Part shown: in pieces, positions 1 to 8,816 of the stretch
Layout of the letters: each line of letters starts with the position of its first letter
Position numbering within the stretch: position 1 is the stretch's first letter
NCBI RefSeq assembly: GCF_000374085.1
Contig: NZ_KB893488.1
Coordinates: 1-64,000 of the forward strand
Direction: 5' to 3'
Length of the DNA stretch: 64,000 bases
Origin: Spirosoma spitsbergense DSM 19989
GTDB taxonomy: Bacteria > Bacteroidota > Bacteroidia > Cytophagales > Spirosomataceae
The notes under the pieces: generated by a model
Databases searched by the model: none
What the model was told of the DNA's origin: nothing
What the model saw: only the letters and a program-made list of their open reading frames with translations
Made by a program: the position numbers and the translations under genes

Positions 1-255
1 AAGGTCGAGGAATTTCACAAATCCATCAAGTCGAACACGGGCTACGGGGCATCCCCGGCGCACACGGTTCGTAGTCAAAGCAACCATTTGTTTTTGGTGA
101 TGCTGGCCTTTGTTAAGTGGGAAGCCTTACGGCTGTCCACATCAAAAAATCATTTTGCTTTAAAGAAATTGCTGACGCTAAATGCAACTAAGTTGGCTTT
201 GCAGGAACTCAACAGCCTCAAAAGTCAATCTACTCTATTGGCCAAGGCTGCGTAA
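1..255 (+). CDS. DDE transposase, C-terminal part (IS4-like), cut by window edge
   Basis: An open frame runs from the first base to a TAA at 253-255, giving 84 residues. It begins KVEEFHKSIK, which fits the Glu-x6-Lys end of the IS4-type Y(2)R(3)E(6)K catalytic signature. A VRSQSNHLFL segment follows, as is usual after the catalytic domain of such transposases. The tail is Leu/Lys/Ala-rich. Family is assigned by motif resemblance only. The N-terminus lies outside the window, so it cannot be told whether the element is intact, and no terminal inverted repeat was recognised between 256 and 392. Confidence 0.55.
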   Translation, partial: KVEEFHKSIKSNTGYGASPAHTVRSQSNHLFLVMLAFVKWEALRLSTSKNHFALKKLLTLNATKLALQELNSLKSQSTLLAKAA

Positions 256-392
256 CATCAGTTACTTAAGTTACCAGTAACAGCAACCGCTTTGGCCATT
301 GATTGAGGGAACGGCCGGATGCGCTTATTAAGCGGTCGATGAACGCTCCGTTCGTCTGGCAATAGCTTCGACTTTCACTATCTTAGCCCCTG

Positions 393-1931
393 ATGAAACA
401 TGTTGTGCTTATCCTGCTAAGTTTTGTGGTTTTAGGGCTTGTTTATAGCTGTAAGCACGAAGCTGACCCCACGCCACCACAGCCTCCGGTAGTTACCTGG
501 AGTCAGGCGCCCACTTTCTCGATACGCAGCAGTACATCGGCGGTGCTTTCGGCCACTATGACCGAAGCCCCAACCGGGCAGGCCACAACCATAGGATTTG
601 TGTGGTCGAAAACCAATCCGATGCCTACGGTGGCCGATAGTAAAACACGCCAGTCTGTAACGCTGACAAGTCTGCCGTATGCCATGCGGGATTCACTGAC
701 GGGCCTGGAAACCAACGCAACCTATGTTGCCCGCGCTTACCTGACCACAGCTTCCGGCACAGTTTACAGCCCCGCCGTTACATTTCAGGTGACCGTATCG
801 GTGACAGAACTGTTTGCCCAAACGCTGACCGGCTTGCTTCAGAATCGCGACATCGGCTATGGATTTGTGCTGTTCGAGAACGATGAGATGAAGGCATCCG
901 GCAATGGCGGATTGAAAGCCAGAGCGATTGAAGCCGACGGCCCGAAACCGTACACCATCGATACCAAAATGCACATCGCCAGCATGAGTAAAACCATTTC
1001 GGCAATGGCGTTTACGCAGCTGGCCGCCCGGAAAGGAATCCGAACGACCGATAAAATCAGCCCCTATCTACCGCCATCCTGGCCTAAAGGGGAAAACATC
1101 GACCAGATTACCTTTCGCGACTTGTTCACGCACCGGAGCGGCATCATTGGTCTGGGCAGTAACTGCCAGAATGGCGCCTACAGCGAAAATATTTATTCGG
1201 GGCTTAGACAATTGATTGCGAAGGGGGTAAAGGCGCAAAACCGGGGGCAGTACTGCTACCAGAATGCCAATGTTGGCCTGATGCGGGTACTCATTCCCGC
1301 CCTGACCGGCTATGTATTTACGGGCAACGATGATACGGACGATGGGCAAACCCAGCAACTTTACCTGACCTATGTCCAGAAAAATGTATTTGAAAAAGCA
1401 GGACTTACCAATATCGTACCTACTTATCCCGCAAACGACCCTACCTATTGCTACAGCAGCCCGTACACCGCTGGTGAGAAAGGATGGAATCCGGGTAGTT
1501 TTTTCAATACGGTGGGGGCATACGGTTGGTACCTGACTCCGCGCGAAGCCGGGAAACTCTACGCCACCGTCTTGTCGTCGGTCAGTCAGGAAGTATTGCC
1601 AACAGCTTACAAAGACACGTTGCTACTTAATAGCCTGGGATGCTATCGGGTTTCGTCCACGCTGGGGGATTTCCAGTATCACGACGGCTGGTGGTACCTG
1701 ACCAATGCTGCCCCTTACATGGGCTTGCGAACCATCTGGATGAAACTACCCAATAACCTGACCGTTGTCCTGTTCACGAATGCACTAAACCGGCAGGGGG
1801 GTCTGTTTCCGTCCGAGGATGGAACGGATATTGTTCCGTTTGTCTTTCGGGCCTATACCACAGCCCGGCAACTCAGCGGTGGCCGCCTGGCTCCTGTTAC
1901 CTTCACGCTGGAACACCCGGAACCTCATTAA
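393..1931 (+). CDS. Serine hydrolase (beta-lactamase/class C-like) lipoprotein
   Basis: This 512-residue exported protein has a lipobox ending at Cys20 (LVYSC) after a hydrophobic signal, so it is probably a lipoprotein. Residues about 33-135 form a fibronectin/Ig-like beta module. Residues about 140-500 are a penicillin-binding-protein/class C beta-lactamase fold with Ser197-x-x-Lys200 (SMSK), Tyr289-Gln-Asn291 and a His430-Asp-Gly432 triad in the KTG position. The family includes esterases, D-aminopeptidases and beta-lactamases, so the substrate cannot be given. It is preceded by the string CTATCTTAGCCC, also present ahead of the next gene, which suggests a shared promoter type. The second serine hydrolase in the window (58729-62259) differs in architecture. 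Confidence 0.88.
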   Translation: MKHVVLILLSFVVLGLVYSCKHEADPTPPQPPVVTWSQAPTFSIRSSTSAVLSATMTEAPTGQATTIGFVWSKTNPMPTVADSKTRQSVTLTSLPYAMRDSLTGLETNATYVARAYLTTASGTVYSPAVTFQVTVSVTELFAQTLTGLLQNRDIGYGFVLFENDEMKASGNGGLKARAIEADGPKPYTIDTKMHIASMSKTISAMAFTQLAARKGIRTTDKISPYLPPSWPKGENIDQITFRDLFTHRSGIIGLGSNCQNGAYSENIYSGLRQLIAKGVKAQNRGQYCYQNANVGLMRVLIPALTGYVFTGNDDTDDGQTQQLYLTYVQKNVFEKAGLTNIVPTYPANDPTYCYSSPYTAGEKGWNPGSFFNTVGAYGWYLTPREAGKLYATVLSSVSQEVLPTAYKDTLLLNSLGCYRVSSTLGDFQYHDGWWYLTNAAPYMGLRTIWMKLPNNLTVVLFTNALNRQGGLFPSEDGTDIVPFVFRAYTTARQLSGGRLAPVTFTLEHPEPH

Positions 1932-2085
1932 AGCGCAGTTTGGATTTCAGTCCTTCCTGGTGCTGCTATACCGAAAAACCCAACCCCCTTCAGGCGTATA
2001 ATACCGCCAGGACTCTCTGCATCAGGAAGCCCTGCATGTTGATTTCCGCTATCTTAGCCCTCTATATTTCAACAAACGGTATCTT

Positions 2086-5000
2086 ATGCGAAACGTACTA
2101 CTTCTTCTTTGCTCAATCTTATTTATCAGCCCGCTACTGGCGCAGAAACCTAAATCGGCCAAACCAACGAAGGTAACAACGGCCACAGTTAAGGACTCAA
2201 CCCTCAACAATGATCCCTATTTTAAACCCGTCCGGTGGCGAAACATCGGGCCGTTTCGCGGGGGTCGCTCCGTGGCCGGAACGGGCGTCACCTCCGACCC
2301 GCAACTGTACTACATGGGTACCGTGGGCGGGGGCGTCTGGAAAACCGACGATGCCGGCATGACCTGGAAAAACGTGTCCGGTGAGCAGTTGAAAACATCG
2401 TCCGTCGGGGCCATAGGCGTGTGCGAGTCCGACCCGGCGGTGGTATACGTGGGCATGGGCGAACACGCCCCCCGGGGGGTGATGTCCTCCTACGGTGACG
2501 GCGTGTACAAATCGACCGATGCGGGCAAGACCTGGAAACACCTGGGCCTCGACCTCACCCGCCACGTGGCCGCCATCCGGGTACACCCGCAGAACCCGGA
2601 TGTAGTCTACGTAGCCGCCCAGGGTGCACTGCACGGCGCTACCCCCGACCGGGGTATTTACAAAACCACCGATGGCGGCAAGACCTGGAAGAAGGTGCTG
2701 TTCGTGGACAACAATACGGGTTGCAACGACCTGAGTATGGATATGACCAACCCGCGCATTCTGTATGCATCCATGTGGGACTACCGGCGGTTGCCCTGGC
2801 AGGTGCAGAGTGGCGGCAGTGGCAGCGGCCTGTACAAATCCACCGACGCGGGCGAAACCTGGACCAAACTCGAAAAAGGGTTGCCCAAAGAGCTGGGCAA
2901 GATGGGCATTTCGGTATCCAAAGCCAATCCAAACCGGGTGTTTGCCGTGATAGAGTCCGACTCCAAAGCCGACAAAGGGGGCGTTTTTCTCTCCGACGAT
3001 GCGGGTAAAAGCTGGAGCCGGGTCAGTAAAGACCACCGCACCATTCAGCGGGCCTGGTATTACATCGAAATCTTCGCCGACCCGGTAGATGAGAACACGG
3101 TTTACGTCCTGAACACCTCCGTCCTGAAATCCATCGACGGGGGTAAGACGTTCAGCCCGATAACGGGGTCGCACGGGGATAATCACCACCTGTGGATCAA
3201 CCCGAACAACAACAAAAACCTGCTGCTGAACAACGACGGGGGCGCGGCCATCACCTTCAACGGGGGTAAGTCGTGGTCGTCGGAAAACAACCAGCCCACG
3301 GCGCAGTTTTACCGCGTCAATGCCGATAATCGTTTTCCGTACAACGTCTACGGCGGACAGCAGGACAATACGTCGGTCATGATTGCCAGTCGTACTACCA
3401 CCGGCAGCGGCATTACGGAAAAAGACTGGACACCCTCGGCGGGGGGTGAAAGTGCGTTTCTGGCCTTCAATCCCGACGACCCGCGCTACGTGATGGGCGG
3501 CAGTTATCAGGGAACCATCGAAGTACTCGACCAGCAGACCCACGAAGGGAAAGGCATCATGGTGTCGCCGATTCAGTACCAGGCCTTGCAGGCCAAAACG
3601 ATGAAATACCGGTTCAACTGGAACGCCCCCATCATCTGGTCGAAACACGAGCCGGATGCGTTCTACCACGCCGGAAACCGACTCTTCAAAACAACAAATC
3701 TGGGCAAAAGCTGGTCCATCGTATCGCCCGACCTAACCCGCCACGACTCCACCAAACTCGGCTGGGGCGGGGCACCCTATACCAACGAAGGGGCAGGCGG
3801 AGAGAACTATGCCACCATCGCCTACGTGCTGGAATCCCCCGCCGAAAAGGGCGTTATCTGGACCGGCAGCGACGATGGACTCGTGTACCTTACCCGCGAT
3901 GGGGGCACCACCTGGACCAACGTAACACCGAAGGGCCTGGAGGAAACGCTTATTAACTGCATTGACGTGTCGCCCCACGATAAAGCTACGGCCTACATTG
4001 CCACCACCCGCTACAAATTCAACGACTTCGCCCCGGCCATTTACAAAACGACGGACTACGGCAAAAACTGGACGAAACTCGTTAACGGCATTCCGTACGG
4101 GGCGTTTACCCGCGTTGTCCGGGAAGACCCGGAGCGCAAAGGCCTGCTTTACGCCGGTACCGAAACAGGTCTGTACATTTCCTACAACGACGGGGCCAAC
4201 TGGCGACCCTGGCAGTTGAACATGCCCGTCAGCCCCATCAACGACCTGAAAGTACATCAGGGTGATTTGCTGGCGGCAACCGGCGGACGCTCCTTCTGGA
4301 TTCTGGACGACCTTGGCCCCATTCGGCAGTACGATGCCAAAGCCAGCAAAGACAGCCTGCTGGTCTACAAACCCGAAGATGCCCACCGCGTGTCGGGGTC
4401 CAGCGCGCTGGATAAAGTGGTGGAAGAAGAGGACGACGAAGATGCGGGCAGCAGTCCCGGCCGCAGTGGCTTCGCGGGGGTGAACCCCTCGACGGGTGTG
4501 GTGATGTATTACCAGCTACCCGCCAAAGTGGATACCAGTCAGACGCTGACGATGGCTATTCTGTCGGCGCAGGGAACGGTACTGCGGACGCTGAGCAGCA
4601 AAAAAGACAAGAAGTTCGTGAAGTTCCCCGGCGGGCCATCACCGGAACCCACACTGACCATGCGCCCCGGCCTCAACCGCTTTGTGTGGGACATGCGCAC
4701 CGAAACCCTGCCCGCCATCGAGAAGGTGTTTATCGAAGGCAACTACGCCGGGCGCAAAGTAGCTCCCGGCGCGTATCAGGCGAAGTTAAAACTGGGTAAG
4801 CAGGAGAAAACAGTGCCGTTCACCATCCTGCCCGACCCCCGTATCAAAGCAACCGATGCGGACTATGACGAACAGCAAAAAACGCTGGTGGGTGTTGAAG
4901 AGGGTGTAAAAGAGATTCACCAGGGGGTTAACCGAATGCGGAAAGCGCAGAAGCAAATCAACGACCTGGTCAACGTCATCGACGATAAACCCAGTCTGAA

Positions 5001-5343
5001 AGCCGTAGCCGATTCGGGCCGGGCGGTAAGCAAGCGCATCAAAGCGTGGGAGGAGAAAGTGATCCAGCCCAAATCCGAATCCAACGACGACGTCATCAAC
5101 TTCGAGAACAAACTGAGCGCCGATTACATCTTCCTCAAGGGCGAAATGGACACCAACATCCCCTACGTTACAGCGGGTCAGAAGGAACGCCTGTCGGAGT
5201 TAAACGCCACCTGGCAACCCCTGAAAGCCCAGATGGAAAACCTGATTCAAAACGACATCGCCCGGTTCAACAACCAGTGCCGACAGGCCCAACTGGAGAA
5301 AATAACCCTGCCCGACGTAGCCGTTTCGACTCCGAAGCCTTGA
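2086..5343 (+). CDS. Exported VPS10/sortilin-type BNR beta-propeller protein
   Basis: This 1085-residue protein has a short signal peptide (about residues 1-19, ending LLAQ). Most of the chain to about residue 740 consists of BNR/Asp-box repeats, visible as recurrent DGGKTW, DAGKTW and DAGETW strings, which form a sialidase/sortilin-like propeller. A beta-rich domain follows at about 800-910, with a charged helical region to the end. Such proteins are common in Cytophagales and are annotated as glycosyl hydrolase or VPS10 domain proteins, but no glycosidase active site is evident. A role in extracellular binding or degradation is inference. The sequence CTATCTTAGCCC lies upstream as for the previous gene. 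Confidence 0.85.
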   Translation: MRNVLLLLCSILFISPLLAQKPKSAKPTKVTTATVKDSTLNNDPYFKPVRWRNIGPFRGGRSVAGTGVTSDPQLYYMGTVGGGVWKTDDAGMTWKNVSGEQLKTSSVGAIGVCESDPAVVYVGMGEHAPRGVMSSYGDGVYKSTDAGKTWKHLGLDLTRHVAAIRVHPQNPDVVYVAAQGALHGATPDRGIYKTTDGGKTWKKVLFVDNNTGCNDLSMDMTNPRILYASMWDYRRLPWQVQSGGSGSGLYKSTDAGETWTKLEKGLPKELGKMGISVSKANPNRVFAVIESDSKADKGGVFLSDDAGKSWSRVSKDHRTIQRAWYYIEIFADPVDENTVYVLNTSVLKSIDGGKTFSPITGSHGDNHHLWINPNNNKNLLLNNDGGAAITFNGGKSWSSENNQPTAQFYRVNADNRFPYNVYGGQQDNTSVMIASRTTTGSGITEKDWTPSAGGESAFLAFNPDDPRYVMGGSYQGTIEVLDQQTHEGKGIMVSPIQYQALQAKTMKYRFNWNAPIIWSKHEPDAFYHAGNRLFKTTNLGKSWSIVSPDLTRHDSTKLGWGGAPYTNEGAGGENYATIAYVLESPAEKGVIWTGSDDGLVYLTRDGGTTWTNVTPKGLEETLINCIDVSPHDKATAYIATTRYKFNDFAPAIYKTTDYGKNWTKLVNGIPYGAFTRVVREDPERKGLLYAGTETGLYISYNDGANWRPWQLNMPVSPINDLKVHQGDLLAATGGRSFWILDDLGPIRQYDAKASKDSLLVYKPEDAHRVSGSSALDKVVEEEDDEDAGSSPGRSGFAGVNPSTGVVMYYQLPAKVDTSQTLTMAILSAQGTVLRTLSSKKDKKFVKFPGGPSPEPTLTMRPGLNRFVWDMRTETLPAIEKVFIEGNYAGRKVAPGAYQAKLKLGKQEKTVPFTILPDPRIKATDADYDEQQKTLVGVEEGVKEIHQGVNRMRKAQKQINDLVNVIDDKPSLKAVADSGRAVSKRIKAWEEKVIQPKSESNDDVINFENKLSADYIFLKGEMDTNIPYVTAGQKERLSELNATWQPLKAQMENLIQNDIARFNNQCRQAQLEKITLPDVAVSTPKP

Positions 5344-5430
5344 TGGTGGATTTGATAGTTAGTATTTTGTCGTGTTGAATTATTTTCGTGAGCGGACGAA
5401 TGGAGTAAGTCTACCAACGAACGCAGCAAA

Positions 5431-5469
5431 CCAATATCAATGGGCTCATGGTGAACCTATTGATATTGG
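5431..5469 (+). terminator. Hairpin after the propeller gene
   Basis: Arms 5431-5444 (CCAATATCAATGGG) and 5456-5469 (CCTATTGATATTGG) pair over 14 positions with one mismatch around an 11-nt loop. It lies 87 bases after the stop of the propeller gene and before the IS element. There is no clear T-run, so a transcript-end role is tentative. Confidence 0.35.
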
Positions 5470-5513
5470 CAGCATCCGAATTGTAACCAGGCGCTACTAC
5501 GTAGAAACTAACC

Positions 5514-6399
5514 TAAGAAGCTGTTTGAGTTAGCACTTTTAGAAACGAGAAAGCCGCCTATCGGAGTTAAGTTGTGTGCAGCAACTATATACTTCCGACC
5601 TGACAGCCTCTCAATGGCAAGGTATTGAAAAATTTATTTTGTCTAAACGAAAAAGTATTTGGCCCCTTCAACGCATTGTCGATGCCATCTTTTACGTGAC
5701 TAAAAATGGTATCGTTTGGCGAGATTTGCCCAAGGGTTTCCCCGCCTGGCAGACCGTTTACTGGTACTTCAGGAAATGGGCAAAGGACGACACCTGGTTG
5801 CTATTAGCCAACGAGTTGACGATGCTTCACCGCCTTAAAGTTGATAAGAAACCGTTGCCTACGGTGGCTATCATCGACGCGCAAAGTGTCAAGAACTCCT
5901 CGACCGCAACCGAGCAAATTGGCTTTGATGGGGGTAAGCTCATCAAAGGCCGCAAACGCTTTCTGATCGTTGATACGATGGCGGGGCCGCCCGTGCGGGC
6001 ATTTGTTGTGGACCCATGTGCGCCCGGCCCATGTAGCGGATGGCAAAGCAGGGGTGTTGCTTTGGGAGCAAGCCAAGCTTCTCAACCCGTTGCTGTACGA
6101 TCTGGTACTAATTTATGCTGACAGTACGTTCAGCGGTCATTTTAAAGAGCAGTTAGAAACCATCTATGATATGCAAGTACTGATTCCTAAGTCCCCGATT
6201 AGGGATCAACCTATTGATAGTAAGCTGGTTATTCATCATTGGAGGTGGATAGTGGAGCGAACCATTTCTTGGCTGAACAACAACCGGCGGTTATCAAAAG
6301 ATTACGAACGAACTATTCTGTCAGCCCAAACTTTCATCTGGATCGCTCACATCAGGCGTACCGCAAAGCGAGTTTGGCATTAACTCAAACAGCTTCTTA
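5514..6399 (+). mobile_element. IS5-family-like insertion sequence (886 bp)
   Basis: A perfect 19-bp terminal inverted repeat is visible: TAAGAAGCTGTTTGAGTTA at 5514-5532 and its exact reverse complement at 6381-6399. Between the ends lies one transposase in two overlapping frames. Size, two-frame organisation and transposase motifs fit the IS427 group of the IS5 family. No convincing target duplication can be read outside the repeats. The outermost TAA/TTA may be part of the target. A miniature element with related ends sits at 7080-7195. Confidence 0.85.
5576..6383 (+). pseudogene. IS5-type transposase in two overlapping frames
   Basis: The first frame starts at GTG 5576 and runs to 6121. 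It carries the DUF4096-type N-terminus (LTASQWQGIEKF), the VWRDLPKGFPAW motif and the first catalytic Asp (VAIIDAQSVK). After GRKRFLIVDTM the sequence stops making sense for the family. Coherent sequence resumes in the +1 frame (open 5970-6383) with VADGKAG, the second Asp (YADSTF) and the C-terminal WIVERTISWL with the catalytic Glu. The switch falls at about 5995-6025. IS427-group elements often use programmed frameshifting, so this may be functional. No classical slippery A-run is visible there, so a true lesion is equally possible. Confidence 0.75.
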
Positions 6400-6556
6400 A
6401 AAAGTTTTCATCTTAAAAAAGTATGTGAACAATACATAAACCTCCAGAACGGTAACAAATCCTACCACCGTCCAGGTCGCTACACTTATTAAATCATGTG
6501 ATTTTTTTTTCATAAATTATGTGTTTGCCATTTCGTACGGCGACGGCCAACATCTC

Positions 6557-6949
6557 CTATGAGGTAGACCGCCTGCTTAAGTCAAGCCTGAGCTGTGCTT
6601 GGTAATTCAATTGATTTAATCGAAGGATGTGAGCGGCTAGTTGTTCATGATTTTCCCGGGCAGATAGTTTCGTGAGGCTATCTGTCTGATCCATGTCCTG
6701 GGCTAGCTTTTTTAGCTCCCTTTGCATCCGAGCAGCCATCGTGAGTAGCTGGTCTGTAGTGCATTGGCCTGTACCTATTTTACTGCCTTTTCGTAAGTCC
6801 TGTTCGGCTACGCACTGGCTAACGGTAGTGATTAGCTGATTATAACATAGATGAAAACTGGTGATTGCTTCAAGCCAGCCAATTGGTATGTATTCGAGTG
6901 AATGCCCATTTTTATTTACCGAATCGTTATCGAATAGCGGGTTGATCAT
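6557..6949 (-). CDS. Hypothetical helical protein, 130 aa
   Basis: No family is recognised. The 130-residue product is mostly alpha-helical and polar, with Gln/Leu/Asn-rich heptad-like stretches (RMQRELKKLAQDMDQ, LRLNQLNYQAQLRL) that suggest coiled coils. It has no signal peptide or membrane segment. The gene stands alone between the IS element and a MITE. Its upstream region (6950-7079) is very AT-rich and carries a perfect palindrome. Accessory character is inferred from this location. It could be a small regulatory or structural protein, but no function can be assigned. Confidence 0.5.
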   Translation of the reverse strand: MINPLFDNDSVNKNGHSLEYIPIGWLEAITSFHLCYNQLITTVSQCVAEQDLRKGSKIGTGQCTTDQLLTMAARMQRELKKLAQDMDQTDSLTKLSARENHEQLAAHILRLNQLNYQAQLRLDLSRRSTS

Positions 6950-7014
6950 CTAATTATCGGCTATTATGTATACTTGTTATATACTTTACAGCAAAATTAA
7001 TTACTTATGCGTCA

Positions 7015-7033
7015 AATATTGTTGCACAATATT
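7015..7033. promoter_or_regulatory. Perfect palindrome, candidate operator
   Basis: AATATTGT (7015-7022), spacer TGC, ACAATATT (7026-7033) form a perfect 8+3+8 dyad in the AT-rich region 66 bases upstream of the minus-strand gene starting at 6949. The shape suits a dimeric repressor site. No repressor gene is adjacent, so this is inference. Confidence 0.3.
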
Positions 7034-7079
7034 GAATAATATTTACATAATTTTCACTTTTTTAGGTAATCGTCTTTTT

Positions 7080-7195
7080 GCTTAGAAGCTGTTTAAGTTA
7101 AATTTTAGTGATAGAAAAGAGTGATTTTTTGCGGTAAAATCTGGAAGGAAAGAGCATTTTATAGGCAAAGAGATCAACTCAAACAGCTTCTAAGC
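7080..7195. mobile_element. 116-bp MITE with ends related to the IS at 5514
   Basis: The ends 7080-7101 and 7174-7195 form a 22-bp inverted repeat with two mismatches. They share the GAAGCTGTTT(G/A)AGTT core with the termini of the IS5-like element 0.7 kb away. The roughly 72-bp interior has no coding potential. This is the structure of a miniature inverted-repeat element that could be moved in trans by the neighbouring transposase. No clear target duplication is seen. It sits 183 bases upstream of the small membrane gene at 7379 and may add regulatory sequence. Confidence 0.7.
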
Positions 7196-7378
7196 TTGTA
7201 TGACGGCCTGCAGGCTTGGAAGTGCTTTCTGAAAAGTACCATTATGGTTGACGCCATTCGTAAGATTGGTGGGCGGCAAAGCCACATGACCTGCCCTCTC
7301 TCCCAAGTGTGTCAATCATCCTATTCGCCATCATCAGTATTGTGGACCTGCTTATACACCTGGAAGTGGTCATCAACC

Positions 7379-7666
7379 ATGAGCAAAATGGCAAAATATT
7401 TCACAATCTTCTGCACCGCAATTAACTGTTACTACGTAGGTGTTTGGCTGTACGCATTTAATACTGTTTCTACGCGTAAAGAGCGGGTAGATAAGTTTAT
7501 ACAATTTCCCCCCCTTAACTCTGTGGTAGTGTTGAATGCGCTGCTGTTAACAGCCACTATCCTTTCTATCTTTCTGATAGTCAGAACGAAATCCAACACT
7601 AATTGGGTGATACCGGTAATTTTACAGTTTGTGTTTGCCGCTTTTTATCTGTGGCAATCCCTGTAG
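7379..7666 (+). CDS. Small hypothetical membrane protein, 95 aa
   Basis: The frame is open further upstream into the MITE. The first start giving a sensible protein is ATG 7379 (MSKMAKYF). The product has three likely membrane segments (about 7-25, 43-65 and 73-92) with a short charged loop (TRKERVDK) after the first. No family is recognised. It is a lone gene between the MITE and a gene-poor stretch. A four-pass or SdpI-like membrane fold cannot be excluded. Confidence 0.5.
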   Translation: MSKMAKYFTIFCTAINCYYVGVWLYAFNTVSTRKERVDKFIQFPPLNSVVVLNALLLTATILSIFLIVRTKSNTNWVIPVILQFVFAAFYLWQSL

Positions 7667-7870
7667 GCTATGTCGTTCATTTTTCAACTTTGCCCAAAAC
7701 TCATTGTTGACACGAGCCAATAGGCGAACTACTGATAACAGGCTGAATGGTTATGCAAGTCGAGCTAAGCCCCGAAAATCGGCATCTAAATGTGCGTTAT
7801 TATCGCTCCGCATGGGCCGGCTTGTTGGGCGATAGGCAGCAAGGCCAACATTAACAGCCCCCGTTCGGCC

Positions 7871-7916
7871 TAGTTTGAACTACGTCGTAATGTTATCCGC
7901 TCCCCGACCGGCATTA
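7871..7916. repeat. Diverged palindromic repeat, copy 1
   Basis: It begins TAGTTTGAACTACGTCG and ends GACCGGCATTA, and aligns with copies at 7942-8002 and 8721-8763. It shares TGTTATCCG with copy 2. Confidence 0.5.
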
Positions 7917-7941
7917 AGTGAGATTCCGTTACCTGTAGACG

Positions 7942-8002
7942 TAGTTTGAAGTACCGCACCGGCGAACCGGTCGCGGTGTTATCCGGTCTTATGACCGGCG
8001 TT
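7942..8002. repeat. Diverged palindromic repeat, copy 2 (strong hairpin)
   Basis: It starts TAGTTTGAAGTACCG and contains the hairpin CCGGTC-TTAT-GACCGG at 7983-7998, preceded by a second partial dyad (ACCGGCGAACCGGT, 7958-7971). It resembles extragenic palindromic elements. Confidence 0.55.
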
Positions 8003-8483
8003 GGGCAGGCAGGCCAGGGCAAGAGAATTTTTAGAAATAGGATGAATGGATCTTCCGAAGCGGTTATAATACAAGGTGTGAAGTTACCAATGGCGCATTG
8101 ACGAGCATTTTACTGGTGTACTGCCTTACGCATTCGTGTCACTAAATAAACTTCGGATTCGTAATCATTCAGTGAGTAGAGGTGTTCAATCAGTACCAAC
8201 TTCGGTGGGTGCGTGCTAACCGTCTGTCAGGTGCAGCAGGAGATGATCGACTACCCGGACACTGCCCAAACCAAGCCGCAGTTATTTAGTTGGCCTGATA
8301 GGATTAGCCAACAGCTTGCAGCCTGCATTTTTACTCGCTCAACCCTTTACGAATCAGCGTCAAACACGCTGGTTTGAACGGATAGAGCGGCCTGACGCGG
8401 ACCGAGCAGGGCGTAACTAGCTATAGTAGGTTCTATAATAGCACGCCTTTATCTGGTTAGGTTTCAATTCATAATCGTATACC

Positions 8484-8633
8484 ATGGGTAATCAGGACAA
8501 GGGAAACAAGAATATCAAGAAAGTGGCAACTAAAGCGCCTAAAGCACCGGGTGCCGCTAAAGTTCCTAAGTACGAGCAAGGCGAAACCGGCATAACAGCT
8601 CCTCTCCAGGCCCCTAAAACCCGGAAAAGCTAG
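8484..8633 (+). CDS. Small lysine-rich basic protein, 49 aa
   Basis: The ATG at 8484 opens a 49-residue frame (MGNQDKGNKNIKKVATKAPK) with many Lys, Ala and Pro residues and the tail KTRKS. It is very basic and low-complexity, with no hydrophobic core, like small nucleic-acid-associated or disordered proteins found in Bacteroidota. The composition and clean start are the only support, because it lies in a repeat-rich region with no operon partner. Confidence 0.45.
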   Translation: MGNQDKGNKNIKKVATKAPKAPGAAKVPKYEQGETGITAPLQAPKTRKS

Positions 8634-8720
8634 TTGTTTTGGTGTAGGATTACCCACTCGTTTTTGAGCGTCCTGAAAACACGCCCAGCTACTGCCTTGA
8701 CCTGGCCGTTTTCGCTACAG

Positions 8721-8763
8721 ACTTGACCTACGTCGGGATGTTCTCCGGTCTCCAGTCGGCGTT
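8721..8763. repeat. Diverged palindromic repeat, copy 3
   Basis: ACTTGACCTACGTCGGGATG...CTCCGGTCTCCAGTCGGCGTT aligns along its length with copy 1 (7871-7916) and shares the CCGGTC/GGCGTT portion of copy 2. The inner dyad is degraded. Confidence 0.45.
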
Positions 8764-8816
8764 GGACAGTCAGCTTCGGGAATACCATTTCCTCTACCGG
8801 GCGATTATCCCCTTCT

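Larger units (their letters stand above)
7667..8483. other. Gene-poor stretch with repeats and gene remnants
   Basis: No complete gene is seen in these 817 bases. Two diverged copies of a palindromic repeat lie at 7871-7916 and 7942-8002. A minus-strand open segment 8110-8226 encodes a plausible protein tail (PKLVLIEHLYSLNDYESEVY) that stops in frame at 8110 and lacks a start, since a TGA lies at 8227-8229. A plus-strand segment from ATG 8243 to the TGA near 8375 (MIDYPDTAQTKPQLF) could be another relic. These look like decayed genes next to the IS/MITE patch. Confidence 0.5.

Noticed and set aside
2197-3669. 490-codon open frame antisense to the propeller gene
   Set aside because: Its composition (Gly/Val/Pro/His-rich, no domain) is what the complement of repeated Asp-box codons gives, and the opposite strand has a clear protein family.
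5514-7195. Composite transposon formed by the IS and the MITE
   Set aside because: The MITE has only about 72 bases of interior and no target duplication common to both; independent insertions explain the layout.
7121-7378. Longer version of the small membrane protein starting inside the MITE
   Set aside because: The added 86 residues read through the MITE repeat and have no protein-like character; ATG 7379 gives a clean membrane protein.
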